DNA of 64,000 nucleotides. It comes from Cristatella mucedo (lineage: Eukaryota; Bryozoa; Phylactolaemata; Cristatellidae). The notes below the pieces were generated by a model, which saw only the letters and a list, made by a program, of their open reading frames with translations, did no database searches and was not told where the DNA came from. This document shows positions 26,201-38,188 of this stretch, piece by piece (the stretch's first letter is position 1; each line of letters opens with the position of its first letter). The stretch is taken from positions 5,626,001-5,690,000 of the forward strand of contig WPIO01000005.1 of assembly GCA_009760855.2 (NCBI GenBank), in the 5' to 3' direction. Made by a program: the position numbers and the translations under genes.

Positions 26201-28059
26201 CAACAGGTCTGAGAAGCACGGTACAAGCACAGTTAAGCTAGTTCAACCACGGTCCCAGTACGGAATGGCAGCTTTAGAACAGCTGACAAATGTCATTCAC
26301 CAAAGAACAATAAGCAATAATGTGCAAAGGGCAGATGTCACAATAATAAACCATTCTTAAAGCTTCCGAACAAGAACAAAATCAACATTTTACAATAATT
26401 GATATAAAACATATAAACTGATTATAGTCATTCATACAGGTGCAGGCAAGCATAGTACGAGGTAGACTCAAGCACCCAAAAAACGAGTTACCTCGAATCA
26501 GACAACGTCAACTTCGAATATCTTTTTTTTTAATTAAGTACAGCTAAGCTTTGGCCACAGGACTACAGTGATTGCTCTTCGGTAAAAAGCAGTCAGATTT
26601 CATGATAATGAACCGATGGGGTCAAATTCCTGATTGGTTCCAAGAAGTTGGGGGGCAGTGTGCTGGAATCGAACGAATGGTTGAAATCTCAAAAAACCTA
26701 ACTCGTTGTTTTGTTTGATTTATTAGACAACGCTAAATGCAAACTAACTTTGCATTAAAAAAGTCAGACTACTGCAGAGATGTCGACATTTTGCCATACA
26801 GGTGATCTTAAAAATCCCTACTCTATCAGTTTGTTTATTGGTGGAACAGATGCATATTTCCTGTGGCACTCTGCTACATTCAGATGATCTTGCTGCTGTC
26901 GGCGATTACGGCAATAGAGACATTCAACTCCTAGACAAATGCTAACCCACACTTAGCAGTATCATTAACGACCTTACTTAAGCCCCCCTCAGCTTTTGCC
27001 GGCTGGTATTCATAGAGTGTGGACCAGACATCCAATGTCAGAAATATATTTGGTTGGCCCAGAAGTCCAACAAACCTAGCAGACAATGTCCCAATAAGAA
27101 ACTCCTAGCACTGATGTTACAATAAGAACATCCTAGCAGGCGATATCACAATTGGACAGCTGCTTCCTTACGTCGGATTTATCAATGGCAGGCATTTAAG
27201 GAGCTAGTCCGAATCTTCCGGAGCTCTAAATGGCATCAAACAAATATCAACAGTGTCATGAATGTTCCTTTTTGCAGCACTAGCAATGCTCAGATAGTAT
27301 CACATCGCTAGAGCACTAAGATGGTCCTTGTAGCGTTCATGAGCCAATGCTACACTTGGTACACGGGTATCGTGAATAATACACAAGCACCATAAAAAGA
27401 GATACTTCATGCAGTTGCAGCCACGAGACACCAGTTTCTTCTAGATGGTATACAGCTGTCTTTTAAATGACCTCTTCAATGCAGAATTGCTAACGACAGA
27501 GCCACTCATACAGTAAATAGCCCACAGATTGATTGAACACTTCTGATCTTCCTCACAGCATAGTAAAGCCACATCCATCCCAAGAACAGGCTCAGGGAGC
27601 ACCTTGTAATCGCCAAGTAGACTATTTTTATTGATGCGATAGATGCATAATACCGCGAGGCACTAAAACTTTCAAGGACAGGTAAATGCCCTTTTCGTTT
27701 GCAGTAGAATTGCACAAGGATCTGTGAGATGCCGATCACCACAAAAAGCAAAAGTTGGAAGGCTGTGACTCGAAGAAGGTACATCAATCTAAAAGGGTAG
27801 CACGAAGGGCAGCCCCCTAGAGCAGACCTAAGTACAACTCTAATGCTACAAAACGAAGGTCATACGATGCAGATTGGACTACATTTGAGCATTTTGAGCA
27901 AAGCAAAAGTGCACAATACCTGAGGGCTGAGAAGCCACCAAAGAGTGCTCCCGATGCCATGCCGACAGCAAATCCAATCATGAAACCCATCTTCATCTTC
28001 TGATAGCATGATGGCTGCTGGGACTGGCCATAGCTGTAGTGACTTGGTGGTGGTGGCAT
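23287..28059 (-). CDS. ROMO1: Reactive oxygen species modulator 1 (ROMO1), two exons
   Basis: ROMO1 is a small inner-mitochondrial-membrane protein, linked in animals to ROS production and protein import/cristae functions. Coding exon 1 is 27,920-28,059 (140 nt, donor gtattg) and exon 2 is 23,287-23,395 (109 nt, acceptor ttttag), splitting one Arg codon 2+1. The product is 82 residues (79 in human). Exon 1 encodes [18 protein letters not shown] then the first glycine-rich membrane segment ([20 protein letters not shown]); exon 2 gives GARGRELL, then the second segment ([17 protein letters not shown]), ending at the usual C-terminus. No frame damage is seen. The intron of 4.5 kb holds LINE, SINE2, R1 and SINE1 copies. 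A tttatt on the plus strand at 23,154 would give an AATAAA signal. It is tail-to-tail with PABP copy A. Exon 2 is duplicated at 63.3 kb. Confidence 0.93.
24135..24285 (-). mobile_element. SINE2 copy, minus strand, in ROMO1 intron
   Basis: The complement reads GCCCAGGCGGTTAGGTGCTG (A-box region), GATTTCGAATCCC (B-box-like), then a body matching the 6.4 kb copy (AGCGGTGTTGATTGCCGTTC, then AAGCTCTTC). A LINE-like tail piece (GCACCTAAAGAGAACC) adjoins at 24,058-24,090. Confidence 0.75.
24630..25690 (-). mobile_element. LINE family 1, minus strand, split by R1
   Basis: The 3' tail is at 24,630-24,690. The C-terminal module is readable on the minus strand ([20 protein letters not shown] at about 25,400; ALEDHIS near 25,640). 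An R1 copy interrupts it at 25,045-25,255, after which the LINE resumes at the expected base. It lies in the ROMO1 intron. Confidence 0.85.
25045..25255 (-). mobile_element. R1 repeat inserted in LINE
   Basis: Matches the copies at 11.0 and 55.2 kb. It contains an internal tandem of about 23 bases (GCAGTTGATGTAGTGAATAG twice, 25,183-25,227). LINE sequence flanks it on both sides with nothing obvious missing, so R1 is itself mobile. Confidence 0.8.
25998..26140 (-). mobile_element. SINE1 copy, minus strand
   Basis: The complement shows the diverged tail (AAAGTTCTCTTAGGACTATA), the B-box-like segment GTCGTCGGCTCGAGCCC and a decayed head. It lies in the ROMO1 intron. Confidence 0.75.
26141..27915. 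other. ROMO1 intron, no recognised feature
   Basis: A minus-strand open frame of 93 codons at 27,506-27,787 has hydrophobic segments, but no family resemblance, start context or splice evidence. Otherwise this is unremarkable AT-rich intron sequence. Confidence 0.45.
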
Positions 28060-28139
28060 GCTGCAACACATTATAGAGCACAAACTGGCAAGGAACGCTT
28101 ACAATCCAAGTTACGATTATAATACAAGTTACGCTTATA

Positions 28140-28268
28140 ATACAAGTTAAGCTCATCAGGACCCAGGTCGTGGGTTTGAGTCCACCACTAGGCAATCGTT
28201 TATTGCCCGCAGCAAGCAAGCCGGCTGATAGCTGCCTGTCTTTTCTGCCATTATTTAAATGAGCCTTT
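28140..28268 (+). mobile_element. SINE2 copy upstream of ROMO1
   Basis: GTCGTGGGTTTGAGTCCACC (B-box-like), then GCAATCGTTTATTGCCCGCA, GCCGGCTGATAGCTGCC and TTTAAATGAGCC match the 6.4 and 24.1 kb copies. It starts about 80 bases upstream of the ROMO1 start codon, so it may sit in the promoter or 5' UTR. Confidence 0.7.
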
Positions 28269-28269
28269 T

Positions 28270-29505
28270 GCCTACCTGACATACTAACTAAGGGTACTAG
28301 GCTAAGAGCAGTTTAAGACTCGCAACAGACCTAGTCAAACGATAAAGATTATTAAGTTGGTAACAAATGGCTTTAGCAAGCACCTCACAGCTACTTCCAT
28401 AAAGGTTAACTCTCTTACTTAAATTCGAGTGCAAGAGTATCAGTGGCCTCTTGCTTATGACGAGTAGAATACATTTGGATCATGAACTATTAAGCCGATG
28501 CACAGCAAATGAATTTTTCTTATAAAATTGTGTCTCTCACGATGGCGTTTTTCATAAATCAATGTAATTAAATAAAAATTAACAAGGCCATGCACTGTCA
28601 ACTCCTCTAAATTCATGCATCCGCTTCCTTTGAAGCATATGTAAGGTAAAAAAGTTATCCGAGGGAGCTATACAAATGTTGCATTGTTATTTTAAAATAG
28701 CAGAGCCACACATTTGATGACAACTTGAAAGCAACGACTGAATTGCTTGCTTCTGGAGAAACTTAGCCGTGCACACTAAGACGAAAGTTACAGTACACCG
28801 ACTCTTCTCATTGCCTAGCCTGATGCATCTCAAATCGACTCTCGTCGAAATTGTCTTTACGAAGGGCGAATTGTGGGCATTGCACCGCACAGGACTGAGT
28901 AACCTTGTCACTGCTAAAGAAGGGTGAATTGGTGAGACTACGTTGATCAGGTACAACCTGAACCTCAGATGCCTACGACCGGTACAGTGGATAACACAAA
29001 GATACCCATCTGCAGCCCGTATTACTTAACCATTCGAGGAGGCTAATCGAGCACTAAGCTTTAGACATCGTTCCACTCCTGAGTGCATTTAAATAAACAA
29101 AATCATTTGTATAGCATCCTAAGATAGATAACTTAAAGGGGGGAGCACGGTACCCCTGAGCCAAACCGGGACGTGTCATGTTCGAAGCCTGCAGGCTGGT
29201 ACTGGGAAGCTAGTTGGTGGGGATACGATTAGACAGCGACTAGATGAACGAGCAATGTCTTATCGGATCAAAAAAAGAAGCAGCTTCTGTTCGTAAAGCA
29301 CGAACCAGCTTGTTTGCAGGGGTCAGGATGAGACCTACGAACACTGGACAAGACCATGGGGAGCGATGAGAGTAAATTTGCCCTTTTTTTTAACTGAAAA
29401 CTTATGAAAAACTCCGTCGGCGCCACAAGCAGGGTTCCTACAATAATTGGCTAGGCATCCTGTGTAGAATACCAGGCATCATGATGCGAGAATTTATTTA
29501 TAACT
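28270..29505. other. Region with no recognised gene
   Basis: It holds only a LINE tail-like piece (TTATCCGAGGGAGCTATACA) near 28,656 and a decayed SINE/LINE tail (TTGTATAGCATCCTAAGA) near 29,106. The remaining open frames show no family signature. Confidence 0.45.
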
Positions 29506-29511
29506 GCCCAA

Positions 29512-29965
29512 GAATAATAATAATGTTTTTGTTATTTTTTATAGTGCCCTTAGAGAACTCAATCTCTTTCTAGGCACTGTACATTTGCTGCAAAGGAAGC
29601 ACGATCGAATGCTTAGTGGTAGCATGCTCAATAAACAACAAGAATAACATGGTTAGGGGTGACATGCACACGCACATGGTCAGCATGCAAGTATGGCTAG
29701 TGTCAGCACGAATAAGGACATTTAGAGCGAATCACAGGGACCCACTGAATGTTTTAATAAATAGATGCGTTTTTAGTTTCTTTTTAAACATGGTCGATTC
29801 AGGGGACGTCGTGACGAAAGTTGGGAGTGAGTTGCAGGCTTTGGGAGCATACAAACTAAAGGCACGGTTTCCAAAGGATTTGAGGTTCGTACGAGGTATA
29901 CAATTAGATTCCGAAGTGGTACGGTGCTCAGCCTGGTGGGGGAGTAGATCTGATAGGTAGAACGT
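29512..29965 (-). mobile_element. LINE family 1 3' end, minus strand
   Basis: Inverted tail (AGTGCCCTTAGAGAACTCAA, then CTTTCTAGGCACTGTAC), then the family 3' UTR with repeated CATGCAC motifs and the coding end (TTCCAAAGGATTTGAGGTTC). Confidence 0.85.
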
Positions 29966-30147
29966 TTCAGTAACTAGTACAATGAGGCTGCGAGATCATT
30001 TAAATTTCCCACAATGATCCTACACCTACGAGCACATGGCTAAGCGGGTTCAAAATTTTTCAGCCCCATTTTTAAGTTAGGCTGAGAGTACATTATGCTA
30101 ATGGAGTGGCCTTGTCAATCTCTCAAGTGCCCATTCATAACAATATA

Positions 30148-31320
30148 ATAATAATACACTTGATAAAGCGCCCTCAGAGAATTCAATCTCTTTCTAGGTG
30201 CTTTACATTCGCCGCAAAGGAAATGCGATCAAATGGTGAGTAATATCATGCTTGGTAAACAACATGGATAACATGGTTAGGGATGACATGCACAGGGTCA
30301 GCATGCAAGTGTAGTTAGTGGCAGCATGCACAGTGTCAGCATGCACAATCACATAAAGGATAAATAACGGGGACCCACTAAATGCTGTCCCAAATAGGTG
30401 TGTTTAGGTTCTTTTTAAATGTGATGCAAGTCAGGGAATGTTGTGATGCAAGTCGGGAGGGAGTTCCAGGCTTTGGGTGCATACGAACTAAATGCACGGT
30501 CTCCAAAGGAGTTGAGGTTTGTATGAGGTATTGGTAGACTGTTGGATTCCGAAAAGCGAGTGGTACTATGCTTGGCCTGGTGGGGGAGTAGGTCTGAGAG
30601 ATAGGCTGGAGCCAAGGAGTGAAGTGGCCTAAAAGTGAGCAACAAAGCCTTGAAGTTAATCCGTTGCATGACTGGTAGCCAGTGCAGGTCGGCGAGAAGT
30701 GGTATGATGTGGCAACTGCGACGCTCACGACAGACAAGCCTAGCTACAGATTTTTGCAACAGCTGTAAGCACCTGATTGCAAATGCAGGTAGGCCAGCAA
30801 GCAGTGAGTTACTGAAGTCAAGATGGGATGTCACAAATGCATGGACCAACATAGATTTGGTATCCTTATCTAAACAAGCCCGAATTTTAGCAATGCTAGG
30901 TAGCTGAAAGTAGGCAGACTTGAATTGGAGCTGATGTGGTCGTCTAACGAAAAGTCACTTTGGAATATGGCATATAGATTTCGTGCAGATTTAACAGGAG
31001 ATATGCTGGCAAAGCCGATTTTGAGGGTTAGCGTTTCCCATTTCTAAATCACACTTGGTTCGACCATAACTAATAAGTTAATTTTATCATAATTTAATTT
31101 AAGAAAATTTGCTGCCATCCATGTGCGGATGTCATCAATACATGCAGCAAGGAAATTGAGAGGATTCTAGGTGCTCGAAGGCTGGAAGGGATAAATAAAA
31201 GCAATGGTACAACTGAGTGTCATCCACATAGAAGTGAAAGCCTAGATTGTGCTTGGCAATCACATCGGCAAGAGAGAGAGTATAAACCGTGAAAAGAACC
31301 ATTCAGCATCTCCAAGATGA
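30148..31320 (-). mobile_element. LINE family 1, 1.2 kb copy, minus strand
   Basis: The complete 3' part is present: tail at 30,150-30,215, 3' UTR, C-terminal module in a 145-codon minus-strand frame (30,415-30,852; [23 protein letters not shown]), then upstream sequence to just after the YADD region (HLADDVIAK-like, about 31,255). A few frame breaks are present. It is a useful reference copy for the family. Confidence 0.9.
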
Positions 31321-33240
31321 CAGCATAGAGCACAGGTGGACTATATCACACCTGAAGACTCACTTTACTCAAGTTCGGACGTTTGGAGACTGATAACGCC
31401 AGATATTTGCATATGCTTAGTTCGGTTTACACTCGAGTAGCTCATACAAGTGCCAAACGAGGTGGTGAAAATTCATTATAGCACTACAAATTAATAAACA
31501 TCTACTGAAACTTTGCTTACATGCTATGCATACTTCATTGACATATGTATGATTACAGTACGTTGCAAAACATTTTTTATATTTGCCAGATTCGGAACTT
31601 TTAAGTTCTAATGGCAAATATAGGCAGCATCACTGATCCTTTGATGTGCCAATTGTAATTCCGTGTCCTTGTATTAAGAGTAAATCCATCTGGGAATAAT
31701 TCTGTGCCACTGTCAAAATTTAAAACTGAAACAAATTTTCACAAGACATTTAACAAACTTGAAAGTTATCGTAGCATGCTGCCTGACAAACAGAAAGCTT
31801 GAACTTGATTTGAGGCACTCCATACAAGGCTTCAGAAAGTGGTCACATCCAATCAACCAGTTGGAAGGCTATTGAACTAGGTTGCACCAAATAGGAGATG
31901 AACAAAGCTACATGACCTTTAAACCATGAAGTTATATAAGCCAAGAGGGGCTCCACGGCAACTTCCACCCAGGGTCCCCAAACGAGACGTCCAGTAGGAA
32001 GGCTAGCTGGGCATTGCTATTATAGGAAGAGGAAATCAATAAATGACCAGAAATAGCACCGGTAACTTGACATCTTGCCGATGCAAATATCTTTTCGTAG
32101 AGTGGCAAAGGAGGCCATAGGGCTGATGATGCAGACAGGCTGAAGTACCACGTCTAATGGACGGTTGAAGACTGCTGCTCTGTTTAAGATGAGATTATGA
32201 TTTGGATTGATGAGAAGAACTTTGAGCTATTTGAAACTACAGATTCTTTTGGCACTATAGGTTACTAGGGCTATATGGTACAGGTAAAGGTCGGGGCTAG
32301 ATTGAAGCAGCTAATGGAACAGACAGAAGCTTGCCTCTCACTGGCAGCCAACCTCCCATTCACCACGAGCCCTTCAGGTCCACCCAAGTACCACACTCGA
32401 ATGCTCCTACATGTATTCAATCTATTCAAAGGGCGAGTGCCTGGCTAAAGAAACATGTAGCTTTGTTCTCTGAAAAGAAAAGTGGTAGGCACTACTTGGG
32501 ACGCTTGTGTCGCCACACCAACGGCTGCTGCGATTACCATTGCCTAGCTGCACTTACAGATGCCCGTGTCAGTATAACTCGTTGATACTAGCTTCCCGAG
32601 CCATTTCTTTGGTGGCATAAAGAGACGATACATTTTTATCATCGATCTTCACATATAAGTAGTGTTATTTGTTCACAAAGAGGCATTTGCAGGGTTTGGT
32701 ATGCTGAAATACTTCCGGAACAGCACCCTGATCGCCCAGGGTCTTGTGGTGCTATACACGTCCGTATTTACTTATATCCAGCTGGCAAAGTCAATGCCGG
32801 CCCCGAGCCACCACTAAGTCCTAAGCCCTAGCACTCGCTCTCTATCGGCAAACCTATTAAAGAGGCTCAGCACAAGCCTCAGTCACATCCAACTGAATTG
32901 GGCAGATGCGCTGAACTAAGCAGTTAGCATATGAATACAAACTCTGCCTGAAACAGCAACAATGGTGCAGTTCTATAGCTGTCAAGGGCACCCGCATCAC
33001 GATGGTGCAGTTTGGTAGCTTGATCTCAGATGTGGACTAGTACTCCATCTTTCTGTGTCTTTTTTACCTTAAGAATAGGCATAAATGTAGGCCACAATAT
33101 ACAAGGTGGGAGTTGTCAGGAGAGTTACAACAGTAGTAGGGTTTGACAAGTCTTTTTAATAATTATTTCGGGTGATACATTTTCTCAACTTTAATATCCG
33201 TGGGACTGGCTACGCCCAAATGTAGTTCAAATAGGTGCAC
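31321..33240. other. Region without an identified gene; one exon-like antisense stretch
   Basis: Most of this has no recognised feature. On the minus strand at about 32,610-32,760 one frame reads through PEVFQHTKPCKCLFVNK, a stop, then YLYVKIDDKNVSSLYATKEM. It looks protein-like in composition, but I cannot assign it to a family and the stop argues for decay. The plus strand of the same stretch is also largely open. Confidence 0.3.
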
Positions 33241-33244
33241 AGCC

Positions 33245-33515
33245 TTCAAAAATCACTGCATCTATTCTGCTGCTGCAAACTATGGCAGATTCTTCCCAGC
33301 CGTCCTGAGCGGCTACTTCAATGCTAATCATTACCTCAACTGCCCTCCTAACGCAGCTATGCCTCTCAATTTCCCATTGTTGTGTAAGATGAAGTCTGTT
33401 GGCTACCGAATGCGTACCGAGAGCCGCTTAGGCTTTGAGTACGCTATATAAAACTATCCTTCGTCCCACTAACCTAGTCTTTGTGACTTTGTGGAGTTAC
33501 AGACAGGAGTTACAG
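33245..33515 (+). mobile_element. R1 repeat, plus strand
   Basis: Sense orientation: GTCCTGAGCGGCTACTTCAA, TGGCTACCGAATGCGTACCG, GCCGCTTAGGCTTTGAGTAC, CTATATAAAA, then CTTTGTGGAGTTACAGAC and an ACATTAC-like end. It is the only plus-strand R1 in the window. Confidence 0.75.
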
Positions 33516-33959
33516 ACATATGACATGACATTACTACTGAATGTCAGTAACCTCGGTGCTGCAAGAATGAGTTAAGCTCAGGTTAGCAAGGTGTATTGAG
33601 GGATGAGAAATTAAGGTACATGGAACTTATGGACACAGATGAAGTAACATACACATTGCTGCCGTGCAATACATGTATTCTTGGTCAGCAAGTTGCTCAG
33701 CTATAAATTGTAAGCACACCCTTCAAATAATCGACAGTGATTTCCTGAGAGTACATCCTGGAAAGGTAGCACGCTCTTTTGACTAAAGCTGAGCAACAGG
33801 ATCTGCAAAGGCCTCAAGGGTGCCATTAAGTTCATGCCTAGTATATTCACTTTCGGGTGATAGGCATCAACTGCCATTCAACACCGAGCTGGTATGCAGC
33901 AAGATAAGTTAATGCTGATAATGCCAGATCGTCTTACCAGACAGCCTTCAGGCACATCC

Positions 33960-34765
33960 TTATGGACAGGCTGACCTGCTACTACTAAAATAGTTGTATA
34001 GTGCACTAAGTAAGCCAAATCTTTTCTCGGCAACTTGCAAATGCAGGTAAGGAAACAAGTCAACCGCTTGGTAATAGCAAGCACAATCTCATCATGCATT
34101 AGTAAAGAAAGCCAAATTCCCAAGGACAAACCCAGTGCTGGACAGAAAAGGTGGATTTTAGCTTCTTTTTAACTAACAAGTCATTTGATGTCAAAAGGAC
34201 AGTCAGTGTTGAGACCTAGGCTTTGGGAGCAGATAAACTGAAGGCGAAGTCTCTAAAATAGATTTGAGGTTGTTAGAGGCACAACTAAACTGCTTGAAAA
34301 TGCTGAGCTGGTTTGGTCTAGCGGTTAAGGTGCTCGCCCCGACCAAGGTTGACTGAGGTCGTGGGCTCGAGCCCCGAGGCATATGTGAAGCGCCTGAAAA
34401 GAGATTAAGTTCTCTTGGGGCGCTATATAAATGAATTACATTTTTTTTTATTATATTAGAGAAGTGGTTGCCACGATGGTACTCTTGAGGGAGGATGTAC
34501 TTTAGATGGGTACACCAGAACTAGGGATGAAGGAACCTAAACGTGGGTGACAAAAAAGTGAAGTCGGTACGCTGCTCAATGGGGAAGGCCGGTGAAACGT
34601 GGCATAATGTAGCAGCTAAAATGCTCACGACAGGCAAGCCTAGCAGTAGAGGTTTGCACCAGCAGTAAACTTGTACTTTCCAGCACATACAAAGTGCCGA
34701 CAAAGTGATTTAGCTCTCTTAGAGTGCTAAACAAATGTTTTATAATTATTAGTACTATTATTCTT
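33960..34765 (-). mobile_element. LINE family 1, minus strand, with nested SINE1
   Basis: The tail (TTGTATAGTGCACTAAGTAA) is at about 33,985. Diverged 3' sequence runs to 34,300, a SINE1 copy occupies 34,303-34,440, and LINE sequence resumes to about 34,680. A short plus-strand tail (TTTAGCTCTCTTAGAGTGCT) follows at 34,690-34,765. This is an old, strongly mutated copy. Confidence 0.7.
34303..34440 (+). mobile_element. SINE1 copy nested in LINE
   Basis: A good copy: GAGCTGGTTTGGTCTAGCGG (head), GTCGTGGGCTCGAGCCCC (B-box region), GAAGCGCCTGAAAAGAGATT, TTCTCTTGGGGCGCTATATA, then T-rich sequence. Confidence 0.9.
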
Positions 34766-35344
34766 ATACAAATTCACCCCGAAGCGGGTGATCGGGTGAA
34801 TCCAACCAATGTGCTAGGTTTGCAAGGAATGGCAAGTGCTCAAAGAGGCAGGTAGGAAGCATGCAGGCAAACATTAGAGAACTTCCGGGGCAACAGAAAA
34901 CTCTTAGAAAAGAGGATAAGTGCTTGCACATCACGACTCAAGTCGTGGGATCTCAAGATCCTAAGCAGGCAAGAGTGAAAGCTGTTAGAATTCTACAGGC
35001 AAAAGAAGAGCAGAACGACTGTTGAGAACGATTGCTGAACCCGGCTGATTTTTCGTGTATTTTAACCTACTGCACGGAAAACTAAATTGGGTATAGGCAC
35101 ATTTCCCCACAAAATAGTGCTTCCTGCACGATTCTAATTTGTAGTTGCCTATAAGCAACCTAGTTTTCGTTAATTAAACATGGCAAAATAATGTGATTTT
35201 GCTGCGAATTTCCAGGTGCGCTAAAACATTTGGAAATGGGTGTCAAGGTAAATGAATTTTATGCTCAAGACAATACAACATTTGGCTTTCCAGGGTGGTC
35301 CTCAGAAAGCCCACTCACGTGCTTTCCTTCCAGGATGTGTTAAA

Positions 35345-35895
35345 TGCCTACAATAAAAGAGATTTAGTCCTTGTAGGGAGCTATATAAATATCTTATCAT
35401 TTATTTAGGTCCCTTCATTAATTGGCTCCAGCCTATCTATCAGACCTACTCCCCACCAAGCCAAGCATCGTACCACACGCATTTCGGAATCCAAGTTTAC
35501 CAATACCTCGAAACCTTTAATGCTTTGGAGACCATGCATTTAGTTCGTATGCTCCCGAAGCCTGGAACTCACTCCCAACTTGCGTCACGACATCCCCTGA
35601 CTTGATCACATTTAAAAAGAACTTATAGACGTACCTATTTATGACAGGATTTTAGTGGGTCCCTGTGATTCGTCCTTTATGTGCTTATGCGTGCTGACAC
35701 TGTTGCATGCTGCCACTAACCATACTTGCATGCTGACGCTGTGCATGTAACCCCTAACCATGTTATTGAATTTGTTTATCAAGCATGATACCACTTACCA
35801 TTCGATCGTGTTTCCTTTGCAGCAAATGTAAAGCGCCTAGAAAGAGATTGAGTTCTCCGAGGGCGCTTTATCAAGTGTATTATTATTATTATTAT
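35345..35895 (+). mobile_element. LINE family 1 3' end, plus strand
   Basis: A small tail (AAAGAGATTTAGTCCTTGTA) at 35,355-35,400 is followed by a fresh C-terminal module start (GGCTCCAGCCTATCTATCAG), the WNSLPTC segment near 35,560, the 3' UTR and a near-consensus tail plus ATT repeats at 35,830-35,895. Confidence 0.85.
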
Positions 35896-36785
35896 AACCC
35901 TCCGATGGCGTCTCTTGGCGATACACCTGCTATACGATTACACTTGATTTTAAAACGATGAAACTATTATCGGAACATATCCACAAGTATGAAGAGAGAA
36001 TGAAGGCTGGAGGATACATTGGGTTCCACATTCAAAATCAAATCGGCACCAAGTCGAGCGGCCCAAGGACAAGGAATATGAGCTCAGACAAAGTCTGACG
36101 GGAATGGCGTGCAACACCTTAGTGATATGAACGGCAAGTACCTCAAGGTCAGCTACTGACTCTTTACTCATTTTCTGCCTTCTCTCCAGAACGCACCTCC
36201 ACCCATCCTCACGTGCTTACAGCAGGGCCCCCAGTTGCGCGTAACGCGAGCTCAAATAGCAAGACAACAGAAACATGATACAAGTATGTTCCCTTCAGAG
36301 CGGTCGATCTAACATAGCGATTACATGAACTTACAAAGTGACTTGGTGTTCGCTTATTCGCGACAGGTGAGGATGAACTCCTACGCGGCGACGGTGAAAA
36401 TGCTATTGACGGACTCGCTAGAGTCCAATGGGCTTGGCAATCTGGCAGCATTTAGGCTGTAAAAACTCATTCACATCTTATTCAAAGCAAAGAGGCATTT
36501 CCTCATCGCATCGCCTAATAAAAGAATTAAGGCATCATTCGGGCTTTGGCAAGGCACCGTGGACGAACTTACTACCTCATCGATAAAGCTCGGCAGTATA
36601 TGCCAGGGCCTTTCGACCTATATGAGGGACAAATGTCCGCAGAGGAATTCCGGAACATCTATTTACAGACTAATATCTGTGCTTGGAATAAAGTTCTATA
36701 TTAAAGGAAGAAGCATCTCAGTGACTGTTCAGACAAATGCTACCGAAATATATTATTCAAGGCATTTCCGGAATCTGCTATCAAT
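35896..36785. other. Region with no recognised feature
   Basis: Short open frames on both strands; none has a recognisable motif or splice-consistent structure. Confidence 0.4.
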
Positions 36786-36906
36786 TAGCCGAGCTGCTTT
36801 GGTCCAGCGGTTAAGGTGCTCGCCCCCGACCAAGGTCTGGCTGAGGTCGTTGGCTCGAGCCCGAGGCATATGTGAAGCGCCTGAAAAGAGATTAAGTTCT
36901 CTTGGG
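36786..36906 (+). mobile_element. SINE1 copy, 3'-truncated
   Basis: Head GAGCTGCTTTGGTCCAGCGG, GTCGTTGGCTCGAGCCC, GAAGCGCCTGAAAAGAGATT, ending abruptly after TTCTCTTGGGG without the final GCGCTATATAAAT. Confidence 0.85.
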
Positions 36907-38039
36907 GCTGTTGGCGTTTGTCTAGCCTTCCCGTTGTCCAGCGGTTCAGGCGTCGACTTACTCCAATGAAGCAGGGCGTTTAACCGTCGTACACCAACGT
37001 GGAAGCACGTTGATTACATCTGACACACCAAAAATAAATTGAGATTTTATGTATTAGCATCAAGGGACACATTGTACCGAAGCGAGGCTCAGTAGCATAG
37101 GGCAGTGTGGTGAGAAATGTACTGCCAACTAGGCGTTGCCGGCTAGGCTAAGCTTGACCTTTGACATGAGTCCGGCCGGGTGATGGCGCCTACTAATCTG
37201 AGAAGTTCGTGGGCCAAGACGTGGGATCTGGTGCAGAGCGTCCCTGTCGCTCAGCATCCACATCCCGATGGATAAATGGCTGGCGTTCCTCGACTTGGCA
37301 GTCAACCATGAAAGGCTACGAGGACCCACTGCCCGAGCGTAGTGGAATTTAAGGGGGCTCTCAGGTATTGCTTGTATACGTTTCGCGTTCCTTTGCAGTA
37401 TCTTGTTCGTAGGCCGCCCCTGAGCTGGAGTCTTCAGCGAGCTGAGACGTGCGCACTAGCGAGTCCCCGCTAAGGAATCACTCGTACTTCTGGGCGACGT
37501 GGTTGGTACTCGTGGGATAAAGACCATTCCTTCAAGATCGTTTCGGTCCGAGGGCATCCCTTCCACTTTTGGAATGTTGGTATCGTTTTTGTTTATCGTT
37601 CTGCAGCCTGATGTACTTAAGGGTCCACTAGTGGTACGATTTAGTTCCCCGTTATGGTTGGCGGGTGCGATATTGTCATGAAGAGGTTTAGTCAAACCGC
37701 CGCTGGTCTTGCTCTATCCTTGCGATAGCGACGTGGTCAGCGGGAGGGGGAGCAGAGACGACAGGAAAATAAGGTCGGAAGGGAAGTAGCCTACCCCAGT
37801 TTTAATATCATAGAAGAGTGTTTCAGGGAAAATCGGGACCTTCCTGAAAATTCCATGTAAAGGTTAGCGTGTAAAGAATGTTAGCATTAGTTTCAGGCCA
37901 CTGGCGAAATTCATTCGCACTAAGCTTGTGCGCCGTTCATGAAGCACATACAATTCCAATGAAAATGGAAAGTGAGCGAGTCATTACCCAGCGTCCATAG
38001 ATAATGTATGTCATCAGGAGCGGTCATTGCATGCTGATG
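36907..38039. other. Region with no recognised feature
   Basis: GC is locally higher (37.1-37.8 kb). Overlapping open frames of 60-80 codons occur on both strands but carry no domain that I recognise. Confidence 0.4.
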
Positions 38040-38188
38040 CCGCGCTGCTTTGGCCTAGTGGCTTAGGTGCTCGCCCGACCAAGGTCTGGCCGAGGTCATG
38101 GGCTCGAGTATCGTGGCATTTGAGAAGCACCTGAATTTAGATTAATTTCTCTCAGGGCGCTATACAAATGAATTGTATTATATTACAA
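38040..38188 (+). mobile_element. SINE1 copy
   Basis: Head GCTGCTTTGGCCTAGTGGCT, GTCATGGGCTCGAG, diverged tail GAAGCACCTGAATTTAGATT, then GGGCGCTATACAAATGAATT. Confidence 0.85.

Noticed and set aside
27506-27787. 93-codon hydrophobic open frame in the ROMO1 intron
   Set aside because: No family similarity, no supporting splice sites and typical intron composition; likely chance.
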